A stretch of DNA of 64,000 nt. Source: Billgrantia aerodenitrificans (GTDB taxonomy: Bacteria; Pseudomonadota; Gammaproteobacteria; Pseudomonadales; Halomonadaceae). Below, piece after piece: positions 10,661-19,447 of this stretch. The notes beneath the pieces were generated by a model. That model saw only the letters and a list, made by a program, of their open reading frames with translations, ran no database searches and was not told where the DNA came from. The stretch's first letter is position 1; every line of letters begins with the position of its first letter. Location of the stretch: positions 124,001-188,000 of the forward strand of contig NZ_JABFTV010000008.1 in the NCBI RefSeq assembly GCF_021404405.1. The letters run 5' to 3'. A program made the translations under genes and the position numbers.

Positions 10661-10835
10661 GCGCCGGGGACAGTTCAGAGTGGAGGTCATTCTTCATGGG
10701 TGAGGCGACAGCCGAACGGGCACGCCATGGATGGCGTGCACCGGTCTTGCAAGCGGAGCAGGATGCGAGAGTGAAGCAAGAAGAATGTAGCGCCCAGGGA
10801 AGGGTCTACAGCGCCTCCACGAGAACTGTCGACGG
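10661..10835. repeat. Palindromic intergenic element (MITE- or REP-like)
   Basis: The gap between the convergent purN and dcd genes is filled by a large imperfect palindrome. Matching arms are GACAGTTC (10669-10676) with 10823-10830, GTGGAGG (10680-10686) with 10814-10820, CATTCTTC (10688-10695) with 10780-10787, and a central GCACGCCAT/ATGGCGTGC hairpin (10720-10739). No credible gene lies inside. This build suggests a non-autonomous mobile or transcribed structural repeat; the boundaries are approximate. Confidence 0.6.
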
Positions 10836-10862
10836 ATTAGCCGCGGGTTCCGTCAGCCGGAC

Positions 10863-11429
10863 TCAGGTACGGGGTAAGGTGACGCCCCTCTGCCCCATAT
10901 ACTTGCCGCCGCGATCCTTGTAGGAGGTCGCGCACACCTCGTCCGACTCCAGGAACAGCATCTGCGCCACACCCTCGTTGGCGTAGATCTTGGCCGGCAG
11001 GTTGGTGGTGTTGGAGAACTCCAGGGTCACGTGCCCTTCCCACTCCGGCTCCAACGGCGTCACGTTGACGATGATGCCGCAGCGAGCGTAGGTGGACTTG
11101 CCCAGACAGATGGTCAGCACGCTGCGCGGAATACGGAAATATTCCACGGTGCGCGCCAGGGCGAAGGAGTTGGGTGGGATGATGCAGACGTCGCCCTTGA
11201 TGTCGACGAAGCTCTTCTCATCGAAATTCTTGGGGTCGACCACCGCCGAGTGAATGTTGGTGAACACCTTGAATTCATCGGCACAGCGGACGTCGTAGCC
11301 ATAGCTGGAGGTACCGTAGGAGATCACCCGCTGATCGTTGACGTAACGCACCTGATCGGCTTCGAAGGGTTCGATCATGCCTTCCCGCTCGGCCATGCGG
11401 CGGATCCAACTGTCGGGCTTGATGCTCAT
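10863..11429 (-). CDS. dcd: dCTP deaminase
   Basis: Dcd converts dCTP to dUTP, the main route to dTTP in proteobacteria. The 188-residue length is standard. Visible motifs are [12 protein letters not shown] at the N-terminus, the active-site region [22 protein letters not shown] with its catalytic Glu, and [24 protein letters not shown]. The ATG at 11429 follows AGGAC; the frame is open further upstream but without a ribosome site or homologous sequence. A perfect palindrome lies 60 bp upstream, between this gene and the Mrp ATPase gene. Confidence 0.96.
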   Translation of the reverse strand: MSIKPDSWIRRMAEREGMIEPFEADQVRYVNDQRVISYGTSSYGYDVRCADEFKVFTNIHSAVVDPKNFDEKSFVDIKGDVCIIPPNSFALARTVEYFRIPRSVLTICLGKSTYARCGIIVNVTPLEPEWEGHVTLEFSNTTNLPAKIYANEGVAQMLFLESDEVCATSYKDRGGKYMGQRGVTLPRT

Positions 11430-11488
11430 GGGACGTCCTGAATGAGTTGTGCCGAGAATGAAGAAGTAGGCTTTGGCTGAAAAGTCGT

Positions 11489-11515
11489 CTAGGGCCGCTA
11501 TCATAGCGGCCCTAG
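11489..11515. promoter_or_regulatory. 27-bp perfect palindrome between apbC and dcd
   Basis: CTAGGGCCGCTAT and its exact complement flank a single central base. On the minus strand it is followed, after six bases, by TTTT. It could be a weak terminator for apbC or an operator for dcd. The symmetry is perfect, but the role is undecided. Confidence 0.5.
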
Positions 11516-11555
11516 GTGCACTCGTCACGGCCCGTCGCCAACGGGCTGAACACTG

Positions 11556-12362
11556 TCAATCACTGAACGAGATGCTCGGCCCTTCGCTCGGCGCCTGGCC
11601 GCCCAGCTCAGCGGCGATCTGCCGTGCCATGTCACGGAAGGTCGCCGTCACCTCGCCTTCCGGCTCGGCAACAACGGTGGGTCGGCCCCCGTCCGCCTGT
11701 TCGCGAATCGACAGCGCAAGCGGCAGCCTGCCCAGCACCTTGGTCTCGTACTCACCGGCGATACGCTCACCGCCGCCTTCGCCGAAGATCGGTTCGGCAT
11801 GACCGCACTGGGAACACACGTGGAGGCTCATGTTCTCCACCACGCCCAGCACCGGCACGTTGACCTTGCGGAACATCTCGATACCCTTGCGGGCATCGAG
11901 CAACGCGATGTCCTGGGGCGTGGTCACGATGACCGCTCCATCCACCGGAACCTTCTGCGCCAGCGTCAGCTGAATATCGCCGGTGCCCGGCGGCATGTCG
12001 ATGAACAGTACATCGAGGTCGTCCCAGGCCGTTTGGGTCAACAGCTGCTGAAAGGCTCCCGCCACCATCGGGCCGCGCCACACCATGGGCTCCCGGGTGT
12101 CGACCATGAAAGCCATCGACATGGCCTGTACGCCATGGGTCTCCAACGGCCGGAACTTGTTCTCGCCGGCCTGCTGGGGCCGCACGCCTTCCGGAACACC
12201 CAGCATCTGCGCCTGACTGGGGCCGTGGATGTCGGCATCGAGAATGCCGACACGATACCCTTCGGCAACCATGGCCAGTGCCAGATTGACGGTAACGGTG
12301 GATTTTCCCACCCCACCCTTGCCGGATGCCACGGCCACGATATGCTTGACCCCTTCGATCAC
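11556..12362 (-). CDS. apbC: Mrp/ApbC family iron-sulfur cluster carrier ATPase
   Basis: This cytoplasmic P-loop ATPase of the MinD/ParA superfamily carries and transfers [4Fe-4S] clusters to apo-proteins. It has the deviant Walker A GKGGVGKST (about residues 14-22), switch I DADIHGPSQ, Walker B FIDMPPGTGD and the conserved CSQC pair that binds the cluster at the dimer interface. At 268 residues it lacks the N-terminal MIP18/DUF59 domain present in longer Mrp proteins. The start has no strong ribosome site. In many relatives the neighbour is metG, but here it stands alone upstream of dcd. Confidence 0.9.
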   Translation of the reverse strand: MIEGVKHIVAVASGKGGVGKSTVTVNLALAMVAEGYRVGILDADIHGPSQAQMLGVPEGVRPQQAGENKFRPLETHGVQAMSMAFMVDTREPMVWRGPMVAGAFQQLLTQTAWDDLDVLFIDMPPGTGDIQLTLAQKVPVDGAVIVTTPQDIALLDARKGIEMFRKVNVPVLGVVENMSLHVCSQCGHAEPIFGEGGGERIAGEYETKVLGRLPLALSIREQADGGRPTVVAEPEGEVTATFRDMARQIAAELGGQAPSEGPSISFSD

Positions 12363-12528
12363 GACTGACTCCTTATTCCTGCAGATGAGTGTCCTGCGAA
12401 TGGCAATTGTCTGACACGCTCAGTATAACGCGCCAGCTCCCGATACGAGCGCGACCAAGCGACATCGAAGTCTCCATAAAGACATGCGGCGGGCCAAGGC
12501 CCGCCGCATCGTTTCGCCCTCACGGCGC

Positions 12529-13650
12529 TCAGTTGCTCTCGGCCTCTTCGGCCTCTTCCTCTTCTTGCGGCGTCTGCTGAGTGGCCTGCTGGCCTTGAGG
12601 CTGGCCCTGTTGCTGGCCCTGTTGCTGGCCCTGCTGTTGATCTTGCTGCTGCCCTTGTTGAGTGCGCAGCTCGAGATCCCCCAGCGCATCGCGCCACTGG
12701 GCAAGCTGCTCCTCGACCTGCTCGAGCTGCTGCTGACGACGCTGAACCTGGGCCTCCAGCTCCTCGAGTTCACCACGGGCCGATTCGATCTCTTCGTTGG
12801 TTTCATCGCGCTCCTGGCGAATCGCCTCGAGTTCTGACGTGGCCGCCTCGCGCTCGTCGCGGATTTCGCCCACTTCGCCCTCGACCTCGCTACGCCAGGC
12901 CTCCAGCGCCTCGATGTCGTTCTCCAGCGCTTCGATCGTCTGCTGGCGCTCCTCGATGGCCTGATTCAGCGTATCGAGCTGCTCCTGGCCAGCTGCGGCC
13001 TCCTCTCGCATGCGCTCCAGCTCACTGGATATCTGCTCGAGTTCCTCTTCAGCCTGGCGGCGCGCTGCTTCTGCCTCCTGGCGCTCCTCTTCGGCGGTCT
13101 GGCGCGCGGCCTCGGCTTCCTGGCGTGCGCTTTCCGCATCCTGACGGGCCTCATCGGCATCGGCACGAGCCTCGTCTACCGCCTGGAAGTCATCGCGCAG
13201 CGCCGTCAGGCTCTCCTCCATTTCGGCCTGCTCGCCACGGCGTGCCTCGAGGTCGCCCTCCAGCGCCTCGCGCTCCTCCTGCAACTCGTCGACACGGGCA
13301 GAAGCCTCTACCGCCTCGGCTTCGAGACGCTCGATCTCGCCGCGAGCGGCTTCCTGCTCATCGTGCAGGGCGGCTTCCGCCGACTGCCGCTCCTCCTCGA
13401 GTTCGGCCAGCCGCCGCTCCAGCGCCTCGATGTTCTCCCCCGCCTCATTACGCTCGTTGAGTTCCCTTACCAACTCCTGGTGCTCACCTTCCAGCGCAGC
13501 CAGCTGCTCCTCGAGCGCGGCGCTGCGTTCACGCTGGTTGCCGGCGCTGTTATGAGCAAGAATCGCCCAGAGGATGGCCAGCACGGCGATGGCCACCAGG
13601 GCCATGACGCGTCTGTCCTTGTAGAGTGGACTTTCGGGTGTTTCCGACAT
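12529..13650 (-). CDS. Membrane-anchored coiled-coil protein with Gln-rich tail
   Basis: The 373-residue protein has a short cytoplasmic N-terminus and one transmembrane helix (about residues 17-34, VMALVAIAVLAILWAILA). An almost uninterrupted Glu/Arg/Ala-rich coiled coil follows to about residue 330. The tail contains repeated QGQQ units and ends in an acidic EEEEAEEAE stretch. The ATG at 13650 is preceded by GGAGGG; the TTG two codons earlier is less likely. The topology implies a long coiled coil outside the cytoplasmic membrane, possibly an envelope spacer. No enzymatic domain is visible. The low-complexity sequence makes homology calls unreliable, and the function is unknown. Confidence 0.75.
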   Translation of the reverse strand: MSETPESPLYKDRRVMALVAIAVLAILWAILAHNSAGNQRERSAALEEQLAALEGEHQELVRELNERNEAGENIEALERRLAELEEERQSAEAALHDEQEAARGEIERLEAEAVEASARVDELQEEREALEGDLEARRGEQAEMEESLTALRDDFQAVDEARADADEARQDAESARQEAEAARQTAEEERQEAEAARRQAEEELEQISSELERMREEAAAGQEQLDTLNQAIEERQQTIEALENDIEALEAWRSEVEGEVGEIRDEREAATSELEAIRQERDETNEEIESARGELEELEAQVQRRQQQLEQVEEQLAQWRDALGDLELRTQQGQQQDQQQGQQQGQQQGQPQGQQATQQTPQEEEEAEEAESN

Positions 13651-13681
13651 GGGCAAGACCCTCCAGATGGTCCATGTTGAT

Positions 13682-13700
13682 CGTCACGCTTGGCGTGACG
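13682..13700. other. Short perfect hairpin
   Basis: CGTCACGC and GCGTGACG pair around a three-base loop, upstream of the coiled-coil gene and downstream of the DUF2459-like gene on the same strand. There is no T-run, so it is more likely a structural or operator element than a terminator. Confidence 0.4.
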
Positions 13701-13803
13701 CTCGCGTAGGTTCCTTCCTCAGCATACATAGGCAGCCAAGGCAGCGAAAGGAAGCCGCCGGCTAACCGTTCGTCAAGCTTAGCGTATGAAAAATCGCGCG
13801 CCG

Positions 13804-14412
13804 TCAGCGCGGAGTGACCCGCCAATTCGACAGCCAGGGCGAACCGCGGACCTCGAAGTCGAGTTCGCGCAGCCATTGGGCAACCACCAGATTCGATTGA
13901 TGAGCGGCGGAATAACCGCGTGGATAGGGCACGAACTCCAGACCGTACTGCTCGCTCGGCACCGGTTCCACATCGGCACGCTCGAAGTGTGCATCGAGCC
14001 GCCGTTTCAAGGCCTGCACACGTCCCATGTCGGCTTCCAGGGGATAGATGTCGGTCAGGCCCTCCGGGGCCAGCCGGTGAAACTGCTCGGGAGCGTCGAT
14101 GTCGGGGTGCACGGCTCGACCAATACCCGCATCGGTGGGCCACAACATGGCCGCGGCACCGCTCAGTGCGTGCTGACGCCCCTCGACGTACCAGCGCCAG
14201 TCGCCATAGCTGTAGCGCACCACGCCCCCCGATTCACGCGGTAGTACCAGGCTGGCGTGCCGGCCATGATCCAGCAGATAGATATCGACGGGTTGTTCGA
14301 GCAAGCTCGGTTCGGGCGGCACGACGCGGCCGGCACAGCCGGTCAAGAGCACAATGGCCATCATGGCCAACAAGGTGCCCAGCCAGCGTCGCAGCTGCTC
14401 TCGATATGCCAT
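13804..14412 (-). CDS. DUF2459-like lipoprotein
   Basis: A signal peptide with lipobox LLTGC gives a lipoprotein of about 200 residues. The mature part resembles the DUF2459 family: an IYLLDHGRHASLVLP segment corresponding to the family's SHGWHTGLVL motif, a YGDWRWY stretch and a late YSAAHQSNLVVAQWLRELDF that fits its C-terminal core. The family is uncharacterised, although its His/Cys/Asn pattern recalls NlpC/P60-like folds. GGAGGG lies unusually close (2 bases) to the ATG at 14412. A GTG 60 bases upstream is an alternative, but it would bury the signal peptide. Confidence 0.7.
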   Translation of the reverse strand: MAYREQLRRWLGTLLAMMAIVLLTGCAGRVVPPEPSLLEQPVDIYLLDHGRHASLVLPRESGGVVRYSYGDWRWYVEGRQHALSGAAAMLWPTDAGIGRAVHPDIDAPEQFHRLAPEGLTDIYPLEADMGRVQALKRRLDAHFERADVEPVPSEQYGLEFVPYPRGYSAAHQSNLVVAQWLRELDFEVRGSPWLSNWRVTPR

Positions 14413-14562
14413 ATCCCTCCATTGCGACCGATAGAGCGCCAGCACCACGATCTGAGATTCAATGGAATTCACTCTGCTTGGACTGGCCGAAAGGCTACTC
14501 AGGCAAGCCCTGCAGCAGCCTTCCGTTCCCGCTCGTCATGACCCACGGTCATGACATCGGAC

Positions 14563-14637
14563 CTAGCGCAGCCCCAGCATCGACAGGATGAACAGCACCA
14601 CCACGATCAGGCCAATGATATAGATGATATTTCGCAT
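14563..14637 (-). CDS. 24-residue single-span membrane peptide
   Basis: A short reading frame encodes a peptide starting MRNIIYIIGL and ending SMLGLR. It is one continuous hydrophobic helix with a basic residue at each end. A strong AAGGAG ribosome site lies 6 bases before the ATG, and a TAG stop follows. It stands alone between the DUF2459-like gene and the YihY gene. An 8-bp palindrome is repeated just downstream (14535-14542 and 14548-14555). From general knowledge, very similar tiny hydrophobic peptides occur widely in proteobacteria, usually unannotated. The function is unknown; membrane insertion is inferred from composition. Confidence 0.65.
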   Translation of the reverse strand: MRNIIYIIGLIVVVLFILSMLGLR

Positions 14638-14817
14638 ACAGCTCTCCTTGCTGTCGGGTTCAATGTAGTCGACGTGGTGACGACCGAGCCACCGTCAGCC
14701 CCAGTGTAGCGGACCAACGAAATCCAGCCAGTGAAGCAACCGACTTGTGGTCGCCTACCGAGGCGAATACCTTACGAGGCAGGATCTCGCAAAACGGCAC
14801 AAGGAGCGATGCTCGCC

Positions 14818-15741
14818 ATGCCCAAGGCTCACCAATCGCGGCATGTCATGTTCGTGCTGTTGCCTCGTACGGGCGCCTTCCTTTGGCGCGTGCTGACCAA
14901 CTTCCTGCGTAACCGCGGTATCCTGCTTGCCGGTGGTGTTGGTTACAACATCCTGCTCTCCATCGTCCCGCTGTTCGCACTGCTCGCCGTGCTGCTGACC
15001 CAGATCATGGATGAAAACGTACTCCTCGAGGTGCTTGCCGTTCAGCTGGATCACCTCGCGCCCGCTCATGCCGCAGGCTTGCTGGAAGCTGTGCGAGCCC
15101 TGCTCGAGTCGCGAGACGTGATCGGTATCTTCGGTATTCTGGTGTTACTGGTCTTCAGTTCCTTCGCCTTTCGCATGCTGGAGGATGCACTAGCCATCAT
15201 CTTCCACACGCCGGAAGCCCATCCGAAGCGCAGCGTGTGGGTTTCAGTGCTGCTACCTTATCTCTTCATGCTGGTACTGGGTGCCGGGCTGGCCGCCCTC
15301 ACCCTGATGGTGACCCTGGCCGAGGCCATCGGCACGCTATGGATGGCAGTGGTGGGGCGTGAAATGCCCCTGGCCGGGCTCTCCGACCCGCTGCTCAACC
15401 TGTTCAGTTTCTTCGGCGTGTTCCTGCTCTTCAGCGGTATCTACAAGGTGCTGCCTGTCGTCAGAATTCAATTGCGCAGAGCCTTGGTCGGCGGCTTCGT
15501 CGCAGCGTTGCTGTGGGAGGGGGTGCGCTTCCTGCTGATGTTCTATTTCCTCAATGTCTCACTGGTCAATGTGGTCTATGGTTCGCTTGCCACCATCATC
15601 GTGGTGCTGCTAACGCTGGAAATCGGCGCCATGATCCTGCTACTCGGCGCTCAGGTGATCGCAGAACTCGAGTACAACGCCCGCCGCGGTCTGCCGTGGT
15701 ACGTGGATCCTCGCCGCGAACCGGTCACCCATGTCGATTGA
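14818..15741 (+). CDS. YihY/virulence factor BrkB family membrane protein
   Basis: This inner-membrane protein has about six hydrophobic segments in 307 residues. It matches the YihY/BrkB family, once named ribonuclease BN in error. Characteristic are the early NRGILLAGGVGYNILLSIVPL segment (the family's AAxxYYxxLSLxPL region) and a late RALVGGFVAALLWEGVRFLL. The transport or other role of the family is not established. AAGGAG sits 11 bases before the ATG at 14818 and only 2 before another at 14809, so the exact start is uncertain. It is convergent with the glycosyltransferase gene, four bases away. Confidence 0.87.
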   Translation: MPKAHQSRHVMFVLLPRTGAFLWRVLTNFLRNRGILLAGGVGYNILLSIVPLFALLAVLLTQIMDENVLLEVLAVQLDHLAPAHAAGLLEAVRALLESRDVIGIFGILVLLVFSSFAFRMLEDALAIIFHTPEAHPKRSVWVSVLLPYLFMLVLGAGLAALTLMVTLAEAIGTLWMAVVGREMPLAGLSDPLLNLFSFFGVFLLFSGIYKVLPVVRIQLRRALVGGFVAALLWEGVRFLLMFYFLNVSLVNVVYGSLATIIVVLLTLEIGAMILLLGAQVIAELEYNARRGLPWYVDPRREPVTHVD

Positions 15742-15745
15742 GACC

Positions 15746-17146
15746 TCACTGCCCCCACTGCCCGCTGCGCTTCATCACGCCCCACTGATGCTTGCGTCGG
15801 GCGAACCACTGCCACAGGCCGCGACAGCGCCAAATCGTGTTGAGCTGCCGATAGCCGAAGTTCTCCAGCACCGCGACGAGGAACAGCCGCAGCATGTCGC
15901 GGCGACGCTGATAGACACGAAACGACAGCGTTTCAAGCAGCAGACCGTTCACTGATAGCAGTATGCCCATGCCAATGGCCACCAGCAGGAACACGGTAAG
16001 GGCAACCGGTGAGACGATGCCCATGGCGAAGCCGCCGATCATGAAGGCGTAACCGGCCAGTTCCACCAAGGGGCCCAGCCACTCGAACAGCGTCATGAAA
16101 GGCCAGGCCAGGTATCCAGGCGCCCCACCCCGCCGCCCGAACGCCAACCGCGCATGACGACTCAGGCTTTCCGCCAGCCCACGCTGCCAACGGCTGCGCT
16201 GGCGCCCCAGCGTACCCAAATCCTCCGGCGCCTCTGTCCAGCAGATCGGATCGGGCAGGTAACGAATACGGTAGGGAATCTTTCGTTCACGGTGGTAGCG
16301 GTGCAGCCGCACCACCAGCTCCATGTCCTCTCCCACGGTAGTGGTGCTGTAGCCCCCGATCTCGGCGACACGCTCACGGTCGAACAGGCCGAAAGCTCCC
16401 GAGATGATCAGCACTGCATTGAGCGGCGACCAACCCAGCCGACCGAACAGGAAGGCGCGCAGGTACTCGACGATCTGGAAACGCGCCAGCAGGCTGTCAG
16501 GGATTCCCGCCTCGAGCAGAAAGCCGCCGCGCACCGTCGAACCGTTGGCGATACGCACCGTCCCGCCGGCAGCCACGGTTCGCTCGTCCTCCAGGTAGGG
16601 CTGTACCACGCGCAGCAGGCTGTCGCGCTGCAGGATGGAATCGGCATCCACGGCGCAGAACAGCCCGTGACGAGCGGCGTTGATGCCGGCGTTCAGCGCA
16701 TCGGCCTTGCCGCCGTTGACCTTGTCGACCACCTTCAGGTTGGCGTAACGGCGAGAGCGGTAGATACCTCTGACTTCCTGGTGCGGCACGCTGCGGCGTA
16801 GCGGCTCCGGGTGCAGCTCGAGTTCGAAGGCCTCGATCAGCACCTCCAGGGTCTCGTCCTTGGAGCCATCATTGATCACCACCAGTTCGAATTCGGGGTA
16901 TTGCAGTTGGAGCAAGGAGAGCAGCGAGGTTCGTATGGTGGCCGCCTCGTTGTAGGCCGGCACCAATATCGATACGGCGGGTTCGATGCCCAAGTAAGGT
17001 ACTTGCTCTCCCAGCTCGGCGCGCTGGCGCATATAACGCCGCAAGCTCACCATGGACATTAGATTGAGGGCCAGATAACCACCGTTGAGCAGCACGAAAT
17101 AGCCGATGAAGCCGATCTGCGCCCACCACATCCAATCGATGCCCAT
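15746..17146 (-). CDS. Family 2 processive glycosyltransferase (PgaC/BcsA-like)
   Basis: This membrane glycosyltransferase of 466 residues has an N-terminal transmembrane helix and then a GT-A domain. The nucleotide-sugar motifs are VSILVPAYNEA, the metal-binding DAD in AVDADSI, the TVGED acceptor-site motif and the QRSRW motif of processive synthases. C-terminal membrane helices follow. These features fit an inner-membrane synthase that polymerises and exports a polysaccharide from UDP-sugars; the sugar cannot be deduced. It is the last gene of an operon with a histidine kinase, a receiver protein, a YaiO-like barrel and a HEAT-repeat protein. Confidence 0.88.
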   Translation of the reverse strand: MGIDWMWWAQIGFIGYFVLLNGGYLALNLMSMVSLRRYMRQRAELGEQVPYLGIEPAVSILVPAYNEAATIRTSLLSLLQLQYPEFELVVINDGSKDETLEVLIEAFELELHPEPLRRSVPHQEVRGIYRSRRYANLKVVDKVNGGKADALNAGINAARHGLFCAVDADSILQRDSLLRVVQPYLEDERTVAAGGTVRIANGSTVRGGFLLEAGIPDSLLARFQIVEYLRAFLFGRLGWSPLNAVLIISGAFGLFDRERVAEIGGYSTTTVGEDMELVVRLHRYHRERKIPYRIRYLPDPICWTEAPEDLGTLGRQRSRWQRGLAESLSRHARLAFGRRGGAPGYLAWPFMTLFEWLGPLVELAGYAFMIGGFAMGIVSPVALTVFLLVAIGMGILLSVNGLLLETLSFRVYQRRRDMLRLFLVAVLENFGYRQLNTIWRCRGLWQWFARRKHQWGVMKRSGQWGQ

Positions 17147-17156
17147 TCTGCCCTCC

Positions 17157-18278
17157 TCAACGGCGCCGCTCGGCGATGGCGCGAGTCAGGGCATCACGCC
17201 CATAACGATCCGTCAGCTCATGCTGCCAAGCTGCGATGTCGGCATCGCCGATACCGGGAAGTTCGACCAGCGCGTCCGCCGCTGCCTGACGCACCCACCA
17301 ACTGCTGTCAGTCAGCCGCTCGAGCAGGAAGGGAGCATCTTCGAGCCCCGCCTGACGGCGCAGCGCCTGGACCGCAACCAGCCTGACCTGAGGGGAGTCG
17401 GCGCCCAACCAGCGTAGAAGGAGCGGCTTGTCACGGGGATCGCGCTGCTGCCCTAGGCAGCTCAACGCGGCACAGAGCGAGGTCTCGGTACCCTCTTGCT
17501 CATCGATATTTCCCTCCAGAAAACGCCTTGCCCAGGGTGCCACACGGTTCGGCTCGGCCCAGGCCAGCAGTGCGACCAAGCGAGCGGGCGGCTCTTCTCC
17601 TTCGACAAGACGTGACAGCAGCGGGCCGCTGACCGCCGCCGGGCCAGCCTGACGACACAGCGCCTCCAGCCGCGGAATGGCCCAGTCACGGCGCAGCTCT
17701 ACCAGCGGGATCAAACGCTGCATGGCTCGCGCGGGGTCCATGGCCACCAAGGTTTGCGCGGCTGTGAGCGCCACCACAGGATTGGTGTCATCCACCAGCG
17801 GCGTCACCTCGGACCAGTAGCGTGGGTCGGCCAGGTACTGCAGGCAGCTAAGCGAGAGCAGTCGACGGTGTACACCCCGCCCACGTAGCAGCCGCACTAC
17901 GCGACCGCTCATGCCGATACCTTGGAAGAGCGCGTTCAGTCGCTGCTGTGACTGCCCCCGCACCTGCCGGCGCAGCCGCAGCCACAGCAGCATGAACCAG
18001 ACCTCTTCTTGCCTGCCACGGGGCGGCCAAGGTAGCGCATCGCCATGCTCCACGCTCCATGCGGTAAGGCGCGGGCGCCAGTGGCCGGTGAAAGCCTCTC
18101 TTCGGCGCTCGCGACGACTGGCCAACTCGGTCAGCACCAGTACCTGGAGCATGATCAGCAGCGTCAAACCGGCCAGGGCGAGGGCACTGTAGACGGCAAA
18201 GCGCAATACCGGGTCCGCAGGCGGAGTCGCCAGTACCTGCAACGTCTGATTCATCAGAGCCACAAGCTCAGAAGGCAT
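17157..18278 (-). CDS. Membrane-anchored HEAT-repeat protein
   Basis: The 373-residue protein has one N-terminal membrane helix (about residues 27-50) and then tandem HEAT-like helical repeats such as NPVVALTAAQTLVAMDP, SPQVRLVAVQALRRQAG and SWWVRQAAADALVELPG. HEAT repeats bind partner proteins, so a scaffold between the outer-membrane barrel and the synthase is a reasonable inference. The assigned ATG at 18278 lies 11 bases inside the end of the YaiO-like gene, implying translational coupling. An alternative ATG at 18254 follows shortly. It lies directly upstream of the glycosyltransferase. Confidence 0.8.
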   Translation of the reverse strand: MPSELVALMNQTLQVLATPPADPVLRFAVYSALALAGLTLLIMLQVLVLTELASRRERRREAFTGHWRPRLTAWSVEHGDALPWPPRGRQEEVWFMLLWLRLRRQVRGQSQQRLNALFQGIGMSGRVVRLLRGRGVHRRLLSLSCLQYLADPRYWSEVTPLVDDTNPVVALTAAQTLVAMDPARAMQRLIPLVELRRDWAIPRLEALCRQAGPAAVSGPLLSRLVEGEEPPARLVALLAWAEPNRVAPWARRFLEGNIDEQEGTETSLCAALSCLGQQRDPRDKPLLLRWLGADSPQVRLVAVQALRRQAGLEDAPFLLERLTDSSWWVRQAAADALVELPGIGDADIAAWQHELTDRYGRDALTRAIAERRR

Positions 18279-19056
18279 ATCTCACACCCAACTGAACGCC
18301 GTAACGGTCGTATAGATCGCCCTGGCTGAGGCCACCCAATTCCCAGCTCAACGCCCAGTCGTCACGCAACCAGTGCCTCCCGTGTAGAGCCACGGATGCC
18401 ACGTCCGTCGTCACCACCTCGCCGCCGGGTAACCCCTCCTCCTCGCGACCGAGCGCCCCGCGCACCCCCACCAGGCTGCGCTCGCCGTAGTAGTAGTCCA
18501 GCGCCACGGCATGCCCCACCGGGGTGCCCGCCACGTCCACGTCGCTGACGTTGAGGGTATAGGCACCACGCCAGTTGCCCCAGTAGCGCTCCATGCCCAG
18601 CGCCAGCCTGTCGACCTGGGAGCCCTCGTAGCGGGTACGCCGCAGACTGGCGTTGCCCACGTAGCCGCCACCCAGCACGCGCTGTACGCCGAGATCGGCA
18701 TGCCAGCGGGCAAGGAAATCGGCCGAGAAGGTGCGCCCCACTTCGGGCTGCACGATCCATCCATCGCCCAACGGCAGCGCAGCCCCCGCCACAAGTGCTT
18801 CATCCCAGGTGCCATAGCGACGCTCGCGGTGCAACGCGCCATACCAGGTCGGCTCTCCGCGGCGGCTCGACTGCACGTCGAGACGCTGGGTCAACCAGTC
18901 GTCGAAGCCGCTGTCCAGCGCATCGTAACGCAGCGAAGCCTCCACCTCGGTGCGCCGCTCCTGTGCCTGCGCAGCGGCAAACAGCGTCGAGCCGATCATC
19001 AGCGCCCCGATCAGGCACCCCACGGCAGTAGATCGGGCATCGACCATCCGTTGCAT
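18268..19056 (-). CDS. YaiO-family outer-membrane beta-barrel protein
   Basis: The 262-residue protein has a signal peptide (LIGALMIGSTLFAAAQAQ) and a mature part of alternating short amphipathic strands rich in Tyr, Trp and Gly. It ends in GVQLGVRYAF, a typical outer-membrane protein C-terminus with a final Phe. The pattern matches YaiO-family proteins found beside polysaccharide synthases. The ATG at 19056 is preceded by GAGGAGG and overlaps the stop of the receiver gene (TGATG). A polymer-exit or anchoring role is inferred from context. Confidence 0.82.
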   Translation of the reverse strand: MQRMVDARSTAVGCLIGALMIGSTLFAAAQAQERRTEVEASLRYDALDSGFDDWLTQRLDVQSSRRGEPTWYGALHRERRYGTWDEALVAGAALPLGDGWIVQPEVGRTFSADFLARWHADLGVQRVLGGGYVGNASLRRTRYEGSQVDRLALGMERYWGNWRGAYTLNVSDVDVAGTPVGHAVALDYYYGERSLVGVRGALGREEEGLPGGEVVTTDVASVALHGRHWLRDDWALSWELGGLSQGDLYDRYGVQLGVRYAF

Positions 19057-19445
19057 CAACGCCTCCTCATGAAACGCCGCAGCCGAGCCAGGAGTTCCTC
19101 CGGCTGAAATGGCTTGGTCACGTAGTCGTCGGCCCCCAGCTCGAGCGCCCGTACCACGTCGGCCTCGCGCGCCTTGGCCGTGAGCATGATGACGGGCACA
19201 TCCTGCCACGCCGGCAGACTGCGCAGCCGCTCCAATACCTCCAGGCCATCGTGGTAGGGCAGCATGATGTCGAGCAGCGCCAGATTCACCGGGGAAATAT
19301 CGGAAAGAAGCTCCAGCGCCCGTCGTCCGTCGGGCGCATGCTCCACTTCGAAGCCCTGACGCTCGAGCAGAAAGCGGATCAAAAAGGCGATGTCCTCTTC
19401 GTCCTCCACCATCAGGATGCGAGGCTTGGGTTCGCTCGTCGTCAT
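19056..19445 (-). CDS. Stand-alone receiver (CheY-like) response regulator
   Basis: This is a single receiver domain of about 129 residues with no output domain. The acidic pocket is in VEDEED, the phosphorylatable Asp in LALLDIMLP, the Thr in IMLTAKA and the Lys in YVTKPFQPEELL. It ends right after the domain in RRFMRRR. The ATG at 19445 is chosen because GAGGG lies 9 bases upstream; a GTG at 19451 overlaps the kinase stop as GTGA. The adjacent kinase should phosphorylate it. Without a DNA-binding domain, it probably acts by protein contact, perhaps on the HEAT protein or the synthase. Confidence 0.9.
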   Translation of the reverse strand: MTTSEPKPRILMVEDEEDIAFLIRFLLERQGFEVEHAPDGRRALELLSDISPVNLALLDIMLPYHDGLEVLERLRSLPAWQDVPVIMLTAKAREADVVRALELGADDYVTKPFQPEELLARLRRFMRRR

Positions 19446-19447
19446 CG

